Assembly (NCBI GenBank): GCA_021234535.1
Contig: CM037843.1
Span: forward strand, 8,988,979-9,052,978
Reading direction: 5' to 3'
Length of the DNA: 64,000 nucleotides
From: Stichopus chloronotus
Taxonomy: Eukaryota > Echinodermata > Holothuroidea > Aspidochirotida > Stichopodidae
In this document: positions 1 to 13,200 of the stretch, piece by piece
How positions within the stretch are numbered: position 1 is the stretch's first letter
Layout: every line of letters starts with the position of its first letter
The notes under the pieces: model-generated
Told to the model about the DNA's origin: nothing
Database searches by the model: none
The model's input: the letters and a program-made list of their open reading frames with translations, nothing else
Made by a program: the position numbers and the translations under genes

Positions 1-176
1 AAGTTGGCATTTTCCTTTTTTTTTTGAGTTATGGGCAATTTTGTGTTTTAAAATGTTAAATTTAACTGTCTCCTACATCGGTGGCATAACTGTTTTAGGC
101 TATCCTGCTGCTACAGCTATCCAGTGTATTACAGTTTCATTTATTACTCGATCGATGGGCTTATAGTGACTATAGT

Positions 177-689
177 TAGGGTTGCCAGTTTGTTTGTGGC
201 GTAACCAGCCAAATTGCTGGTCAAATCACCTAAAAAGGTAACACAGTATAGGGTCCAACACGGTAAAGGGTCCTTGATGAGCCCATATGGGGCTTCCTGA
301 TCCTCAACTTTCAAATTCAAAAAAAGGCCAAGCAAAATTAGCTGCTACTTGAGGAAACTTCACCCTGTATTTTTGTATAGTGTAACACTTGTCAACGTTT
401 TCAACACACGGTAATATGATATACATCATTACATGCTCAATCTATGTTGCTACAAGTGGAGAATACATTGTAAACCTGTTAGCATCCCACTCCGATGACT
501 ATTAAATCAGGAAAAAAATCCTTGAAGTATTGTGATAAAGCAAGTGTTTTTATAGTTATTTCAATTAGGCCCCCAAAACACCAAAATGCTGTTTGGCATG
601 CACTTTAGTTTTTACCAGCCCAAAAAGATTTGAAAAAAAGAAAAAAATTTGCCTATTTTGGCATTTAAAATGCCAAACTGGCAACCCTG
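177..689. mobile_element. hAT-like non-autonomous DNA transposon (MITE), 513 bp
   Basis: The element is bounded by 16-bp terminal inverted repeats: TAGGGTTGCCAGTTTG at 177-192 and the complement of CAGGGTTGCCAGTTTG at 674-689, with one mismatch at the first base. It is flanked by 8-bp direct repeats ACTATAGT (169-176) and ACTACAGC (690-697), 6 of 8 identical. An 8-bp target duplication with a (C/T)AGGG terminus is typical of hAT superfamily elements. No transposase frame is present. A 19-bp palindrome (TTGGCATTT/AAATGCCAA, 658-676) lies just inside the right end. The stretch at about 241-325 is also found, inverted, near 58,014-58,080. Confidence 0.7.
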
Positions 690-697
690 ACTACAGC

Positions 698-1147
698 AAT
701 AGGCAGGCAGGCACACCCGGTGGAAGAGAAGATTTCCTGCACTAATTCTGCTATGAATTGTGAGAAATGGAGACACTTTACATCACTAATTTGATACCAT
801 TAATAATGACAATTTCATTATCATCAGCACATTGGTTAGATTGGGACTTTCCGCCATTCATGATCATAAGCAACATTCCTGGCCTTGCATCTAATTACAA
901 ATTTAAGGCCTTCCTGCCACTGGCATTTTAAACTTATGATTGGCTATCGAAAACCGGGGGAAGTATAGTCAACGAATCTATCCAAGAACTTGTACACAAT
1001 ATCATTTGCTTCAAAACTGTCAGTCATTTCACACTGCTGTTATAAACAGCTTGCTCAGCTTGGAACTGAGGTAGCGAACAACAGGTGAAATTTTCCGTTG
1101 AGATAGAACAGTGACTCGCTCGCTTCGAACGACAAAAGTACTAAACA
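698..1147. other. 5' flank of the ankyrin-repeat gene
   Basis: This stretch between the hAT-like element and the first recognised exon should contain the promoter and 5' UTR of the gene downstream. I see no convincing TATA box, no CpG island and no reading frame. The short segment from about 1060 to 1140 is slightly richer in CpG than its surroundings and could be the transcribed leader. Confidence 0.3.
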
Positions 1148-1162
1148 ATGCATCTACAGTAG
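1148..1162 (+). promoter_or_regulatory. Possible 4-codon upstream ORF in the ankyrin gene leader
   Basis: A minimal reading frame (M-H-L-Q-stop) with A at -3 ends 12 bases before the first in-frame ATG of the ankyrin gene. Its TAG at 1160-1162 is also the in-frame stop that bounds the main ORF upstream. If the leader is transcribed through here, this uORF could lower initiation at the main start. Whether it is transcribed is not known. Confidence 0.3.
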
Positions 1163-1174
1163 TGTGCTTGTATC

Positions 1175-1286
1175 ATGAAAGTTACATTGTTTGTGTATAT
1201 GAGCTGCAGTGACAGTGAATTTGTATTTCTGGAGGAAGTACAACCAAACAGACAATTTTTCAACAATTCATGTGATGAAATAATTG
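1175..1286 (+). CDS. Ankyrin gene exon 1 (start codon)
   Basis: It encodes residues 1-37 and ends on one base of the next codon at a GTAAGTAA donor. The frame is bounded upstream by TAG at 1160. The junction with exon 2 reads DEII-A-CGKAYLIDIL, which restores a normal ankyrin helix pair. That is the main reason for joining a short exon across a 1.6 kb intron. An intervening exon of compatible phase cannot be excluded. Confidence 0.6.
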
Positions 1287-4200
1287 GTAAGTAATGTACA
1301 GTAATCAGATCACCTTGCTTAAGAATTTCCAGGCTGCAAATGGCGATTTGGTTTGTTGAGTCATGATCGCATTGGCAAAATGTTGGTGGCCAATTTAGTT
1401 GCTGTATACAGTACTGCTCTCAAACCCTGCTGAAGCTGCACAAATGAAACTTTTTACTGCACCGTTTTATGTTTTTTTTTGTCAATGAAGACGTGAATAC
1501 AAGTTACTGCATTACTACCACAGTATATAGGGTACAGAACCTCTTGTTTTTATCACGTTGAACAAGGCACAGCCTTTTGTTTTTATGACATTGAACATGT
1601 GGTCAGTACCAGTACTTTGAATAATACTGGTACTTATGCACTGCGAATAGGGGTGCTGGTTTTCTGGTACCGCCTTACCCTATTTGGTAGTGCCATTGAC
1701 AGTTGCATCCAAATGTATCAGTGGTATCAGTTAGTCATATCATATTTTAATAGAACTGGTCTTCACTCATTTTAATATGTTAGTGTAATTTCTAGCAGTT
1801 TCAGTTCTTTCATATGCAATAACAATTAATCACTGCACTGATTTCTGTGACAGACTATGAAGTGTCTCTTGTGATTTTTAGTTTTTTGTGTTTTGTCCTC
1901 TTTTGCTGAAGGCAGGCAAGGGATCTGTGCAGTGGTGATGGTGTGTATGTGTGTGTACGTGTGTGTTTGACACCCTGGCGTGTAAACACGATATCTCAAG
2001 AAGGGAAAGTCGCTTGTACTTCAAATGAGGTGTTTTGGCAGTCCATTGTTCGTACATGATCCCTAATGTTTTTCATGGAATTCAAAGGTCATTTGATTTG
2101 AGGTCACTAGAGCATAAAATATGGAAACCTATTAAGGGAGAGACCTCATCAATGGAACGTTGTTGAAACTTTTAACCTGTTATGATTGGTAGCACTTGAT
2201 GATTAGATGATGTCTGACATTTTGTATGGAGATCAAAGGTCATGCGAGGTCAATAGAGGACATAGTTTGAAAACCTTTTAACCACAATATACCCCCTGTG
2301 CTATCCTAAGCCAAGCATTTGTTTTCTTTTCCGTCCCAAGCAAGGCTTAATTTTTGAAGAAAAACTCCTAAGTTGTCCTTTGGACAACCCACTTCCCATA
2401 TTTGGTTTTCCAAAGTGTATTTTGGTTGTCCAAACAGAAAACAAAAGGCCAACCAAAGACATGGAACTAAAACTCATGCTGTAATAAATTGTTGTATGTA
2501 GATACAACAGTAAGATGGACTTCTTTATGCTATTCAGACTGTTAGTCTGTCATTCTGTATTTAAAAGCCTTTGTTACAGAGCATACCAAACAGATATGTA
2601 ATTATTCTATTGTTACTGTGAATGAAGGACAATACCAACAATTACCATTTTTAATGGGTAAACTTTGCTTCAGAGAGTTACTTGTCCATCGGACAACCAG
2701 AAGGAGTGGATTTAGTTGTCCGACCTGATTGGTACTCATATCGAACAATCAGACTCAGTTAACAGTCTGCCTGCTGTTACACAGTGACTAACAATTCACT
2801 TCAACAGGACCAGCTAACTTGATAAATCATCAATTATTACTGTACTTTTACCTCTCCCCAACAGCTTGCGGTAAGGCATACCTCATTGATATACTAGCAG
2901 AAGCTGGTGCTGATGTAGAAGCTGTAGACATTCATGGAGCTCGTCCTCTTCACTACGCAGCCAAGCTGTGCACCACCTCCCTCTCCCAGCTAGGTTTAGA
3001 ATGCACCATGGCCCTTCTGAAGAGAAAAGCCAAGGTGGACTGCCATGACAACGGTCGCAAAACCCCGTTGCTTTGGGCCGCCAGTCAGGGGGCAGACGAA
3101 TGTTGCAAGATCCTTCTGAATGCTGGAGCAGATGTGTTGGCTAAAGATGATGATGGTCTCACAGGTGAGAAAGTAAACTAAAATTCAAAAAACCTACTTT
3201 ACATCCCCTTAAGAATATAACTGGCATCCTCAACAAAATGTTGGGGATAGTAGGTCAAACTTCTATGGCTGACAGACATTTTCATGGGCCCCTTCGTGAT
3301 TGATGTAGTGCACAGTATGACAGCTTAGAAGAAAGTTAACGGTAACCAGCACAACTTTATAGTGATTAGTTTACTGGTGCCGTAACTCTTTCACACATGA
3401 TCTTGTTTGCACCTGCCATTGAAATGTGTTACCAAAAATATATGAAGTGAAAGAGGGAAATGTGTAGAGGGTTGTTTATTTCTGTGGCTCAGAAGATGAC
3501 ACATTCATAACTCAATGTAGCAGCCATTCAAATACTAGCTAGTATCCCCTTGGTATCATTCAGGTTGCAACCCACCTGCTGAAATGTTATCCAGACTTGA
3601 ATTCACAGGGTTACTGTAAGTCATTCTTATAGCCTGACATTATGTCTTTCCCTCATTTATTCTTTATTTATTATTGATATCCTTCTCCGTTTGATGTAAG
3701 GTATGAACCCTGTGCGTGTTTTAAACAAATTTTGTTTTCCACTTTAAGTTGTAATTGGGTATTGTCTTCCATTTGGAATGTCACCAATATTGAATATGAT
3801 TGCTTTCTTTGCAAGGAATTGTTACTTTATATAGTCATGAAAACAAAGAAGTAGCCATTATTGACCGCTACCGACTTAAATAAGGTTGGCCATTAGAGAT
3901 GGAGTAGCATCAGAGACCTATTCATCTTGTTTTTTGAGACCTCTCATCAAAGCCTACCCTCTGTTAAATCAATCTGTAACTTCTTTGCAGTGTCAAAAAT
4001 ATTTCTCGGTATGTTTACATTTTTAAAGTGGAGTTTCCAATCTTGCTTTTTTATTGTGGCTAAAAATATGTCAACAGTGGCTTTCATTTGTTTTAAATAT
4101 TTCCTCTTGTGATTCATGCAGATTCAAATCACCGAAATGTTAATGCATTAAGTATGAACTAAATAAATACCACTTCAGCCAGCAGTAATGGTACCTGATT

Positions 4201-7200
4201 GGTTAGCTTAAAAGTTGCCAGTCCACTTTGTCATTCACTTTAGATTTCTCTGAAGCATCTCCAGTCTTTTCTTATTATGCCTCTACTCAGCGCTTCATTA
4301 TGCGACCACCTGTAACCATCCCACCTTTATGGAACTTCTTGTCAGGGACTTCAACTGCCCCTCAGACACTGTCAATGAGAGGGGACAGACTCCGCTTTAC
4401 TTTGCTATTAAAGGAGGTTTAATGGATGCGGTGCAGATTCTCTTGAAGCATGGCTGTAATGGCTCCTGGCAAGACAATGATGGAAATAGGTAAAAAATTA
4501 AACTTATCTTGAAATATGAAAGTACAAATAGAGAAATCAGCGGTGAAAGGGCTCTTATGATAAGAAAATTGGACCTCAAATTGTATTGTCCACAATCACA
4601 GTTGCTTTATTTAGTTTACAGTGTTAATTTTTTTAATTTTATTATTTCTTTTCGGTTCCAGTGAATAGAGAAACCTATGCAGTCATGATTGCATGTGTGT
4701 ATATGTGTGTGTGTGTTTGTGACGCCAAGCTTGTTATCACAATATTTCAAGGTGGGAAATTTGGACAGTTTTCAAACTTGATACATTGATGCCCCATATT
4801 AAGAGAAAGAACCCTATTGTTTTTGGTGGAGGTCAAAGATCATCTGAGGTCACTAGTGGTCAAACACTGAAAATCTTGTTAACACAATGTCTCAAGATAG
4901 GAATGATGGATACTTCCCATACTTTGTATGTGGGTTGGTGATATCAAGAGAAAGAACCCAATTTTTTTAGTGAAGGTCAAAGGTCATTTGAGGTCAAATG
5001 AGGTCAAAATTAAAATCTTGTTAACACAGTATCTCAGGTTAGGAACCAATGAAAGTTTTGATGTGTAGGTTGTGAATGTATTATATTAAGTAGGAAAAAC
5101 CTATCGTTTCTGGTGGAGGTCAAAGATCATCTGTGGTCACCAGAGGTCAAACATTGAAAATCAATATCTCAAGGTAGAAATCATGAAAACTTTTAATACG
5201 TAACATGACAGTACATTACATCAAGTACAAGAACCTGTATCATTATTGGCAGAGTTCTAAGGTCACCTGATGTCACCAGATGTCAAACATTGAAACCAAT
5301 GTTAAATCAATATCCCAAGGGTAGGAATCATGGAAGCTTTTAATACGTAGCACTACATCATCAAGTAGAAAAACCCTATTGTTTTGGTGGTGGTCAAAGG
5401 TCATTTGGGGTCAATGGGGTCAAACAGTGTAAACTCAGTATCTCAGGAAGGTAAGCTTGGACAGTTTTCCAGTACAAAAAGCCTATTGTTTTTGGTAGAG
5501 GAAAAGTCACTCTGGGTCAAAGTATGTCAAGTTGTTAAAACATTATGAACATGATATCTTAAAAAGGGAAGCATGGGCAGATCTGATATGAAGTTTGAAG
5601 CTGTGCCTTATTGAGCAAAAGTAGCCTACTGCTTTCTGCTGAGGCCAACAGTCAGTTGGGATCAACTGAGGTCAAACTGTGAAAACCTTGTAAATATTAA
5701 GAAAAGCTTGGACAGATTGCATATTTTCAGATGCACCTTATTGCGTGCAAGAGACCTATTGATTTTGTTAGAGGTCAAAAATCATTTGGGGTCAACATAT
5801 CCAGATATGCCAGATTCAAAATACTTGTAACTGAATCATCAAAACCACAATTTTGGGGGGCTTTTTGGTTTATTTAACAGAACTGCCTTTGGTTATACAA
5901 ATTTGATACTTTGGCAGAAGACTTACTGTCAGTATGTCTCTGCTTCAACAGAAATCCATAACTTCTAGCTACTATTGTTTTTGGCAACCCACTAAATCCT
6001 TTCTCTATCTCCTGAACTATTTAGGCTCTTAAAAACTGGTGTCCCTTTTCTCCCCAAGGCTCTTGCTGAGATTGTTTCATTGGTAACCTTGGAAACTCTG
6101 AAAATAACATCATCAGTCAAGGGTGTGAAATTAATGTGCCAGTAACAGTTTAACAGTTTTCCTGCCCTTTTCCTGCTTACTTCCTGTTTTCCTGCCTTGT
6201 TTAGTTGCAGTTCAGAATAAGAAATGTGCAGAGTTTCTATTTTAAATGGTAGTACATCAAACCAGCAATACATGTCTTTTGTACGGAGTATTATCCATTA
6301 TTAAACTGGAGCAAAGTCCAACCACAAAAATGGACACATCAAATAAAGCCCAAGCATTTTCACAGTTTATGCAATTTTTGTGGTAGGCCACTGGCACACC
6401 AACTCACTTCACAATAGTAACAAGACTTGAGGGTGCCACCTCAAATTGATAGTAGTGATGGCATTTCTTCTGTGGCAGTACTATGTGTGTAAAACTTGTT
6501 AGTTTCCAAAAAACTTCTTGATTACAAAAGTTTGTGCAGTGGCAAATTTACCAGACTTTGTCCAATGAAGTTTCTCTTTGTAGTAATCAGTCTTCTCTTC
6601 AAAATAATCAGTCTTCCCTTTGAAATAATCAGGTTTGCCTTTTAACTGATTAGTCTTTCCTTGAAATAATCAGTCTTCCCTTTAGAATAATCAGTGTTCT
6701 CTTCATACATTTCTTCCATCAGCATAATGTTATTTAATCTTTCCAATTGGTTGTGAAAGAATTTTTGTCGTAATATATCACATGACTTATGAAAGTTGTG
6801 CATTTCACTTCTTATGGTGTGTGTAGCATAGACCATATTTGATGTGAGCTGAAAAAGCTGTTCAAGTTATATTCAGGAGACCTTGGAGGTAAAGATAATT
6901 GGTTTCATTTATGTTGAATTGCCTATCATTGCATAAGTTCAATTGAGCATTCAAAAGCACTAAATCCTTTAACATAGCAGAACACTCACCATATGTTCCT
7001 TCAGAACAAACAATTTGCAAATGGTGTGAAAAAAAACAGTCCTGATTTTTGTGTCTTTTGACAAATCTACTTTTCTTATTTGATTGTCAGAAAATGTGTT
7101 TTGGTTGTTCAAACAGAAAGCAAACAACAAGCAAAAACAAGCAAAAAACACGAGACTGATGGAAGTCATATACCAAATAGATAATTATTTAGCTATTGTT

Positions 7201-10200
7201 ATTCATAAATGAAGAACAATACCTAAAAATTATTACTGCATTTAAATGGGGAATGAACTTTGCTTCAAAAATTATTCACAAGGATTGGATTTGGTTGTCC
7301 GAAGTGATTTCTATGATTGGACAACCGTTACAGTCCTGAAGAGTATGTGGGTTTTATACCATAGTAAAACATAATCATTACTAAAAAGTTTGTTCTGATT
7401 GTGCATTGTTTATTTTTTTCAGCATTTTTGACCACTTTGAAATAGTTAAGCATAACTGAGAACTTGTCTGGTTCTATTTTGCTTCCAGTCCAGCTCACTT
7501 GGCAGTATCTCTGGATTCTCAGTGCAGTCTGCAGATCCTCCAACAGTTTGGAGGCAACTTGGAATTAAAGAACAAGAAAGGAACGTTACCCATCCACGAG
7601 GCTGCCAGAGACAGTCACATCGGTAAATTGTATTGCATATACATACATTCTGAAAAACTAAATTATGTCTAAATGAGATATGAATCTCTATTCATTGAAG
7701 GTGGTGTGACATGAATATTACAAGTTTGGAGGGATGTTTGTATTGATCCTGGAACATTTTTGACGAATAATCACAAATTCCATCAAAATCCATCAGATAT
7801 TGACGATTTTACAGGCAGATTCCTGCCTTGAACCTGCACCAGGAATAAACATTGGCTAAATATACAAATTTGTGACAACAAGAGAGGGACCTTCATGATA
7901 TGTCTTATGTTGTCCTTTGTTTACTTAACCTTTATTTTAATGATAACTGATGATTTAACATGCCTTGAGCGTTTTATGTCAAAAGCATATATTTTCTTTT
8001 TTGGTCTTAAACTTTGTAATCTGGCACATATGTGTGTATGTATGGGTGTGTGTGTGTGTATGTGTGTGTATGTATGTCCATGATGCCCTACCTTGTAAAT
8101 GCGATATCTGAAGAAGGGAAGCTTTGGCAGATCTCATATTTGGTATGTAGCTGTATCATATTGAGTAGAGGAACCTTGTCGTTTTTGGTACAGGTGAAAG
8201 ATCATTTGTGGTCAACAGGGGTCAAATTGTGAAAACCTTGTAAATGCAATATCTCAAGGAAGGAAGCTTGGACAGATCTCATGTTTGGTATTTAGGTGTA
8301 CCACATTGAGTAGAAAAAACTATATTGCTTTTGGTGGAGGTCAAAGGTCATTTGGGGTCAACAGGGATCATACTATGAAAACCTTATAAGCAGGATATCA
8401 CAAGGAGGGAAGCTTTGACAGATCTCATATGTAATGTGTATTTGCATCACATTGATTGGAAGAACCCTGTTGCTTTTGGTGAAGGTTAAAGGTCATCTGG
8501 GGTCAGTAGGAGCAAATTGTGACAGCCTAGTAAACATGATATTTCAAGGAGGGAAACTTGGATGTGTAGTGGACATGCAATGTGTAGGTGTTGCAATACT
8601 GCAATTGTGATATGTAGTTGTGCATGTTGAGATATGATATGTATCAGTCGTCATATATCAGATTCATAAAAATCCTCATGAAGAAATGGTCAAGACCACT
8701 ATGTATTTGTGCATTCTGGTTTAAATTTGATTTAATTTACCAATGAGTAAGCCAGATGTGAGTAAATCAAGAGACAACATATATAGGCCAAACAAAAGAA
8801 ATGCCTACATTGTGCTACACTCCACATCATCATATTTGCATTTTCATCAAACTTTGAAAAGCCATGTCTCAAAACAGTGAGGGTTGTAAACACAATTCCA
8901 ATGGATTGTCAATCATGTTTTCACCCAGCAATTTGTAGATGAAGCGAGCTCTTTTCTAGATGTAAGTCTCATGACCTTTAAAGAGTTCACTTCGTTAAAT
9001 AATTCTCCGTCTTTTTAGTCTGTAACATCGGTAGCGTTTGCATCCATTACTTTATATTTGTTTCCTATCCATAGACTTCTTTCCCATGTGTAATTTGTGA
9101 TCAAATCTCAAACATGATGTGCGTAACAAATTACTTCTAGACTTTCAGAAAGAGTAAATGTAAAAATGTTTAGACAGATTTAAGAATGGGCAAACAAAGC
9201 AGAATGCCAAAGTTATTGAAAGTAAAGCTAATGTGTAATGAGAACCATCACTTACACATCAGTGACTTAGGAAGGGATTTACCAGTGGAAAGTAGCTTGA
9301 AGTACAAATCAAAACAGAAATGCAGGTATGGTAACATACAAAATAAAAAGTAGGAAATTAGGTCTATACACAATTTAGACAAATAAGTTGGAAAAGGAGC
9401 ACTGTGAAATCATCTAGTGAGGTTACAAAGTACAGCACTCCCTACAAACAAGCAAAAAAGAAAGGGAGAAGAAAAAAATAAGGAAGGAATTTTGTCTGTC
9501 CTTATTAGTGAAAACTGTATCTCAATATCATGCTCTGTCTGAAAGTTATGTACATTCAAACAAATTTACTGTGGTGTATTGCATTGTGGGATTGCATTGT
9601 GGGAAGTCTTCCATTTCATAATAGACCTGCTTATTTGAATATCGTTTGCAGTTCTCTGTTATCATAACTAGCTCAAAAAAAAAAAAGAAATTTGCAATAG
9701 TTGTTATGTTTACATTCTCATATTAATCTCAATCTACAATAATGACAGGTTAATCAACACTGGAAGGTGCATTAAAGAAAGGTTAATGCACAATTGGGGT
9801 TAATGCAAGTGATGCACAAGGGCGCAGCCAAGTGCATCCAGCAATGGCATTAACCGACCAAGAGTGCATTAACCATCAGTACATGCACAGATCCAAAGTT
9901 GATTAACCTTGTTCATTCATACAATGCGAAGATTTTGATGAAAAAGATAAAAACAAAAAGAAATTTGGATCGGTAAATAATGGCATTTCTATTGAAAATA
10001 AGCCCTGAGGAAAGGTAAACATGATTCACAACATATGGACAATGTTTGTACCTGATAGGCAAAGTACCAACGTTGTTTTGTGTAAGATATCAAATGATAA
10101 AACACTGTTGACCTACATTTTATTGTTTTCATCTGCTGGTGATTTTACTCTGAAATTGTCTGTGCATTATCTTGTGGATGATGCATTATCACCCGACCGT

Positions 10201-13200
10201 AATGGACCAATAAAAGTTGAGGATTCTTCCCAAGTGTGAATGAGCCCAACCAAATTTTTCACTGGTGTCAAATTCAAGGTAGAATACAAATTTTAGTCTC
10301 AAAAAACAATAAAGACTTTGCAGTATTACATTAAACATTTTTTATTAAACCTTGCGGTGACTAGAAATCTTCCTTGACCAGTCTTCATTGATATCTTGAG
10401 TTTTGAACAAGGTATGTTAATGTAGGGTTTGAAGTTACTCCAGTGAAAAAATATGCTCTTTCATTTGAAACCATCCTAACTTGTCACTGAAATGTTTCCT
10501 TAACTCTTATTGCCAGATTGCTCAATTCATAACAGTCCATGTTTCATTGTGTGCTTCATGTTTGCAGATGCCCTCAGCTTCCTTTTGCAAGCAGGTTGCC
10601 AAGTAAGCACACCGGATGATGCAGGCATGACACCGCTCCATCTTGCCGCATCTTCAGGATCTCTGTCGGCGTGTAGCAAGCTCATTGATGCCGGGGCTGA
10701 TATCAATGCTGTATACCAAAATGAAAAGGTAGGTGTCATTCCTGTAGCCGATGAAAAAGTGTATGATTGGCTTTGCTCAGATTGATGTAACACTTAGTCT
10801 CACAAAGTGATTGGAATCGGAGAATCTTCAAAAGAACTCCTAAATGATCTCCTTTTTCCTGATAATGGTATGAGCCATTTTAACTACACTGACTCATGCA
10901 AAGTTCATACTTTCTGTTCAGGTACAGATAAGATCAGTTCAGCTGTGTTCGTTTTGTTACAGTCGATGGTAAAAAACATGTAGTCACCTTCTAAATGCTT
11001 GATCTGCTAAAACAGTGAAGTTTGTGTAACATAAGGCATTACTGTTGCTTTTTTTCATCATTGTTAACATACACTCTGGCAATGCATTTCTTAGTGTGTA
11101 GTGAAGTCTGTGTTTCATCATTTTATAAACATTGCCATTGCCTCAAAACTTTTTAAGACCGCCTCGCCAAAAAGTGCCATAATTATCGCCTCGCATGTTT
11201 ATATCCTGGGCTTGAAAATTCGGGAAAACGGAGGATCCTTCCTGCGAAATTTTGCATCTCGCGGGAAATCCGCTTCTGTACTTCTGGCCGTGTTTATCTT
11301 GTACGTACCATTCTTGTTTCGGACTTTCGATCACAGAATGGTACGGTAGAGATCACACATCTGGTTTCCTAAATAGTTATGTCCGAAAATAACTGGTGCG
11401 TAAATCCATTCAAATGTGTATCCCAAATGCCCCATCCACGTTCAATCTTCAACAAAACTTGAAGCAAATTACTATTCCTGTAATAGAATGCCCTTATTTT
11501 TTACTCGTGATAAATATTTTTCAAGTTATATATGTGAAAAACAAAGTTGGCAAATGTTTCCAGAAGATCCTACATAAACCTCCTTTACTACATTCAATGT
11601 CAATTAAAAAGCATAAGCTTAGGCCTGCCTTAAGCCTGCCTGCATACGCAAATTATCTACAGAATGAGAGCTAGCGGACATATCGCAAACCCCAGAAATA
11701 CTAAAATAAACGCATATTTCTATGTCCAAAACCCCTCACAAAACCAATAGTCTGCTTCTTCAAACCTTAAGTCTAAACATTGTAAAGTGACTAGGATCAA
11801 TGAACAAAACAAGAAAAATTTCAATGTTCCTTGAAACATGAAACTTGTTCCTTGACCAATTTTACTTTGTGATAGCTGCATTGAATAAACAATGCATTGT
11901 GTACTAATTGTGTGGGACAACTTATCACATTTATCGTCATGAATCAGGACTGCTTGTTGACTACGTCCCAGGTCACACAAGTCTCGATCAATTACATAGC
12001 AATGGCCGCATCCTTTGCATATATAAATAGTGCCAGAAACTTTGTTGGATGGAAAGAGAACACGGAACAGACCGTGTTGTCCATGAGAAATTCATTTCAA
12101 AAATATGAATGGAAGTGGTTTTAAATGGCTTAAATATTCAAGAAAACCTGTTCCTTGCCTGGAATTCCCCTTTCAAGAGTCAATTCTTTTGTTACCTTGT
12201 TCTGATATGATGATATTTTTCCTGCTGGCATGGATTGCTTGTCTATTTGTCTGTCTGTTTGTGTATGAATATGTCTGTGTGTTCACACTTTATGTAAGTA
12301 AAATACAACTTTCATGTCTTTCACAGGGATATCCAGTCACTGCACTGGATTTGGCGTCGCTGAAAAGTGTGGAATGCGCAAAACTCCTTGAAACAAAAGG
12401 AGCCAAGAAAGGGGAAGAGTTCTACCTGCCTCTGATTCAGGTGGACGAACGTGTGACAGATGAAATCGAAACACCAGCAGTCACTATGAAGTCACGTAAA
12501 GTCGAGGGGCTGAATTCCAAAGAAATTACTATGGATAAGCAGCTGATGATGGGAGATAGGGATGACAAAATCTCCCAAATTGTGGATGGTTTGTATGACA
12601 AGCAGCTGCATCAGAATAATAATAACTCTAAAGAAGATGAAGTGAAGTCATCTTCACCCAGCATCAGATCCACTGACAACAAGATGGAGAAAACCAGTGA
12701 TCACTCTGAGACCAAACAGGAGGTGACAAAAACCAGCCAGACAGACGTCCTCCAGAAGATAGCAAATTGGAGCAAGTATGAAAAAGGTTAGTGTCAAGTC
12801 TTTGTGTGACAGTGTGCTGAGCATCGTTCTGTATACACGAACCTGTTTATTTTTGAAAGAAAGTTGCTCAATCTACGGTCATACAGTTACTTTGGGAAAA
12901 TACCACCAGTTGCATTTCATACGTTTCATGTAGTATGGTGGAATTTAGAGTAATAAAATAGTGATGGCCTTTTGTTTGTTCATGCAAAATTAGTTTAATC
13001 AGATCTCTACCCTAAAGAGTGAAATTTTGTTTCTATGTTGAGTTGGGTGTCTCAATATACGTTAAAAATTAAGGAGACATTGTCACAGTAGCAGGCCTGT
13101 AAATGAATCATCCTCTAAAAGAAGTTTCAGTGTCATGGTGAACAAGATAGCCCTTTACTGCCAAAAATATTAAGCTAAGTACATTTTCTTTCAACAAGAT

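Larger units (their letters stand above)
1287..2864 (+). other. Intron 1 of the ankyrin gene
   Basis: It holds a GT-rich microsatellite near 1938-1968, one diverged copy of the AGGTCA-rich repeat (about 1975-2275) and one copy of a ggacaac-rich dispersed repeat (about 2330-2755). I see no additional ankyrin exon in it. Confidence 0.5.

Noticed and set aside
12105..12326. Upstream half of the 228-codon frame that includes ankyrin exon 6
   Set aside because: The part before 12,327 lies upstream of a clear TTTCACAG acceptor and translates to a non-ankyrin hydrophobic stretch, so it is intron read-through.
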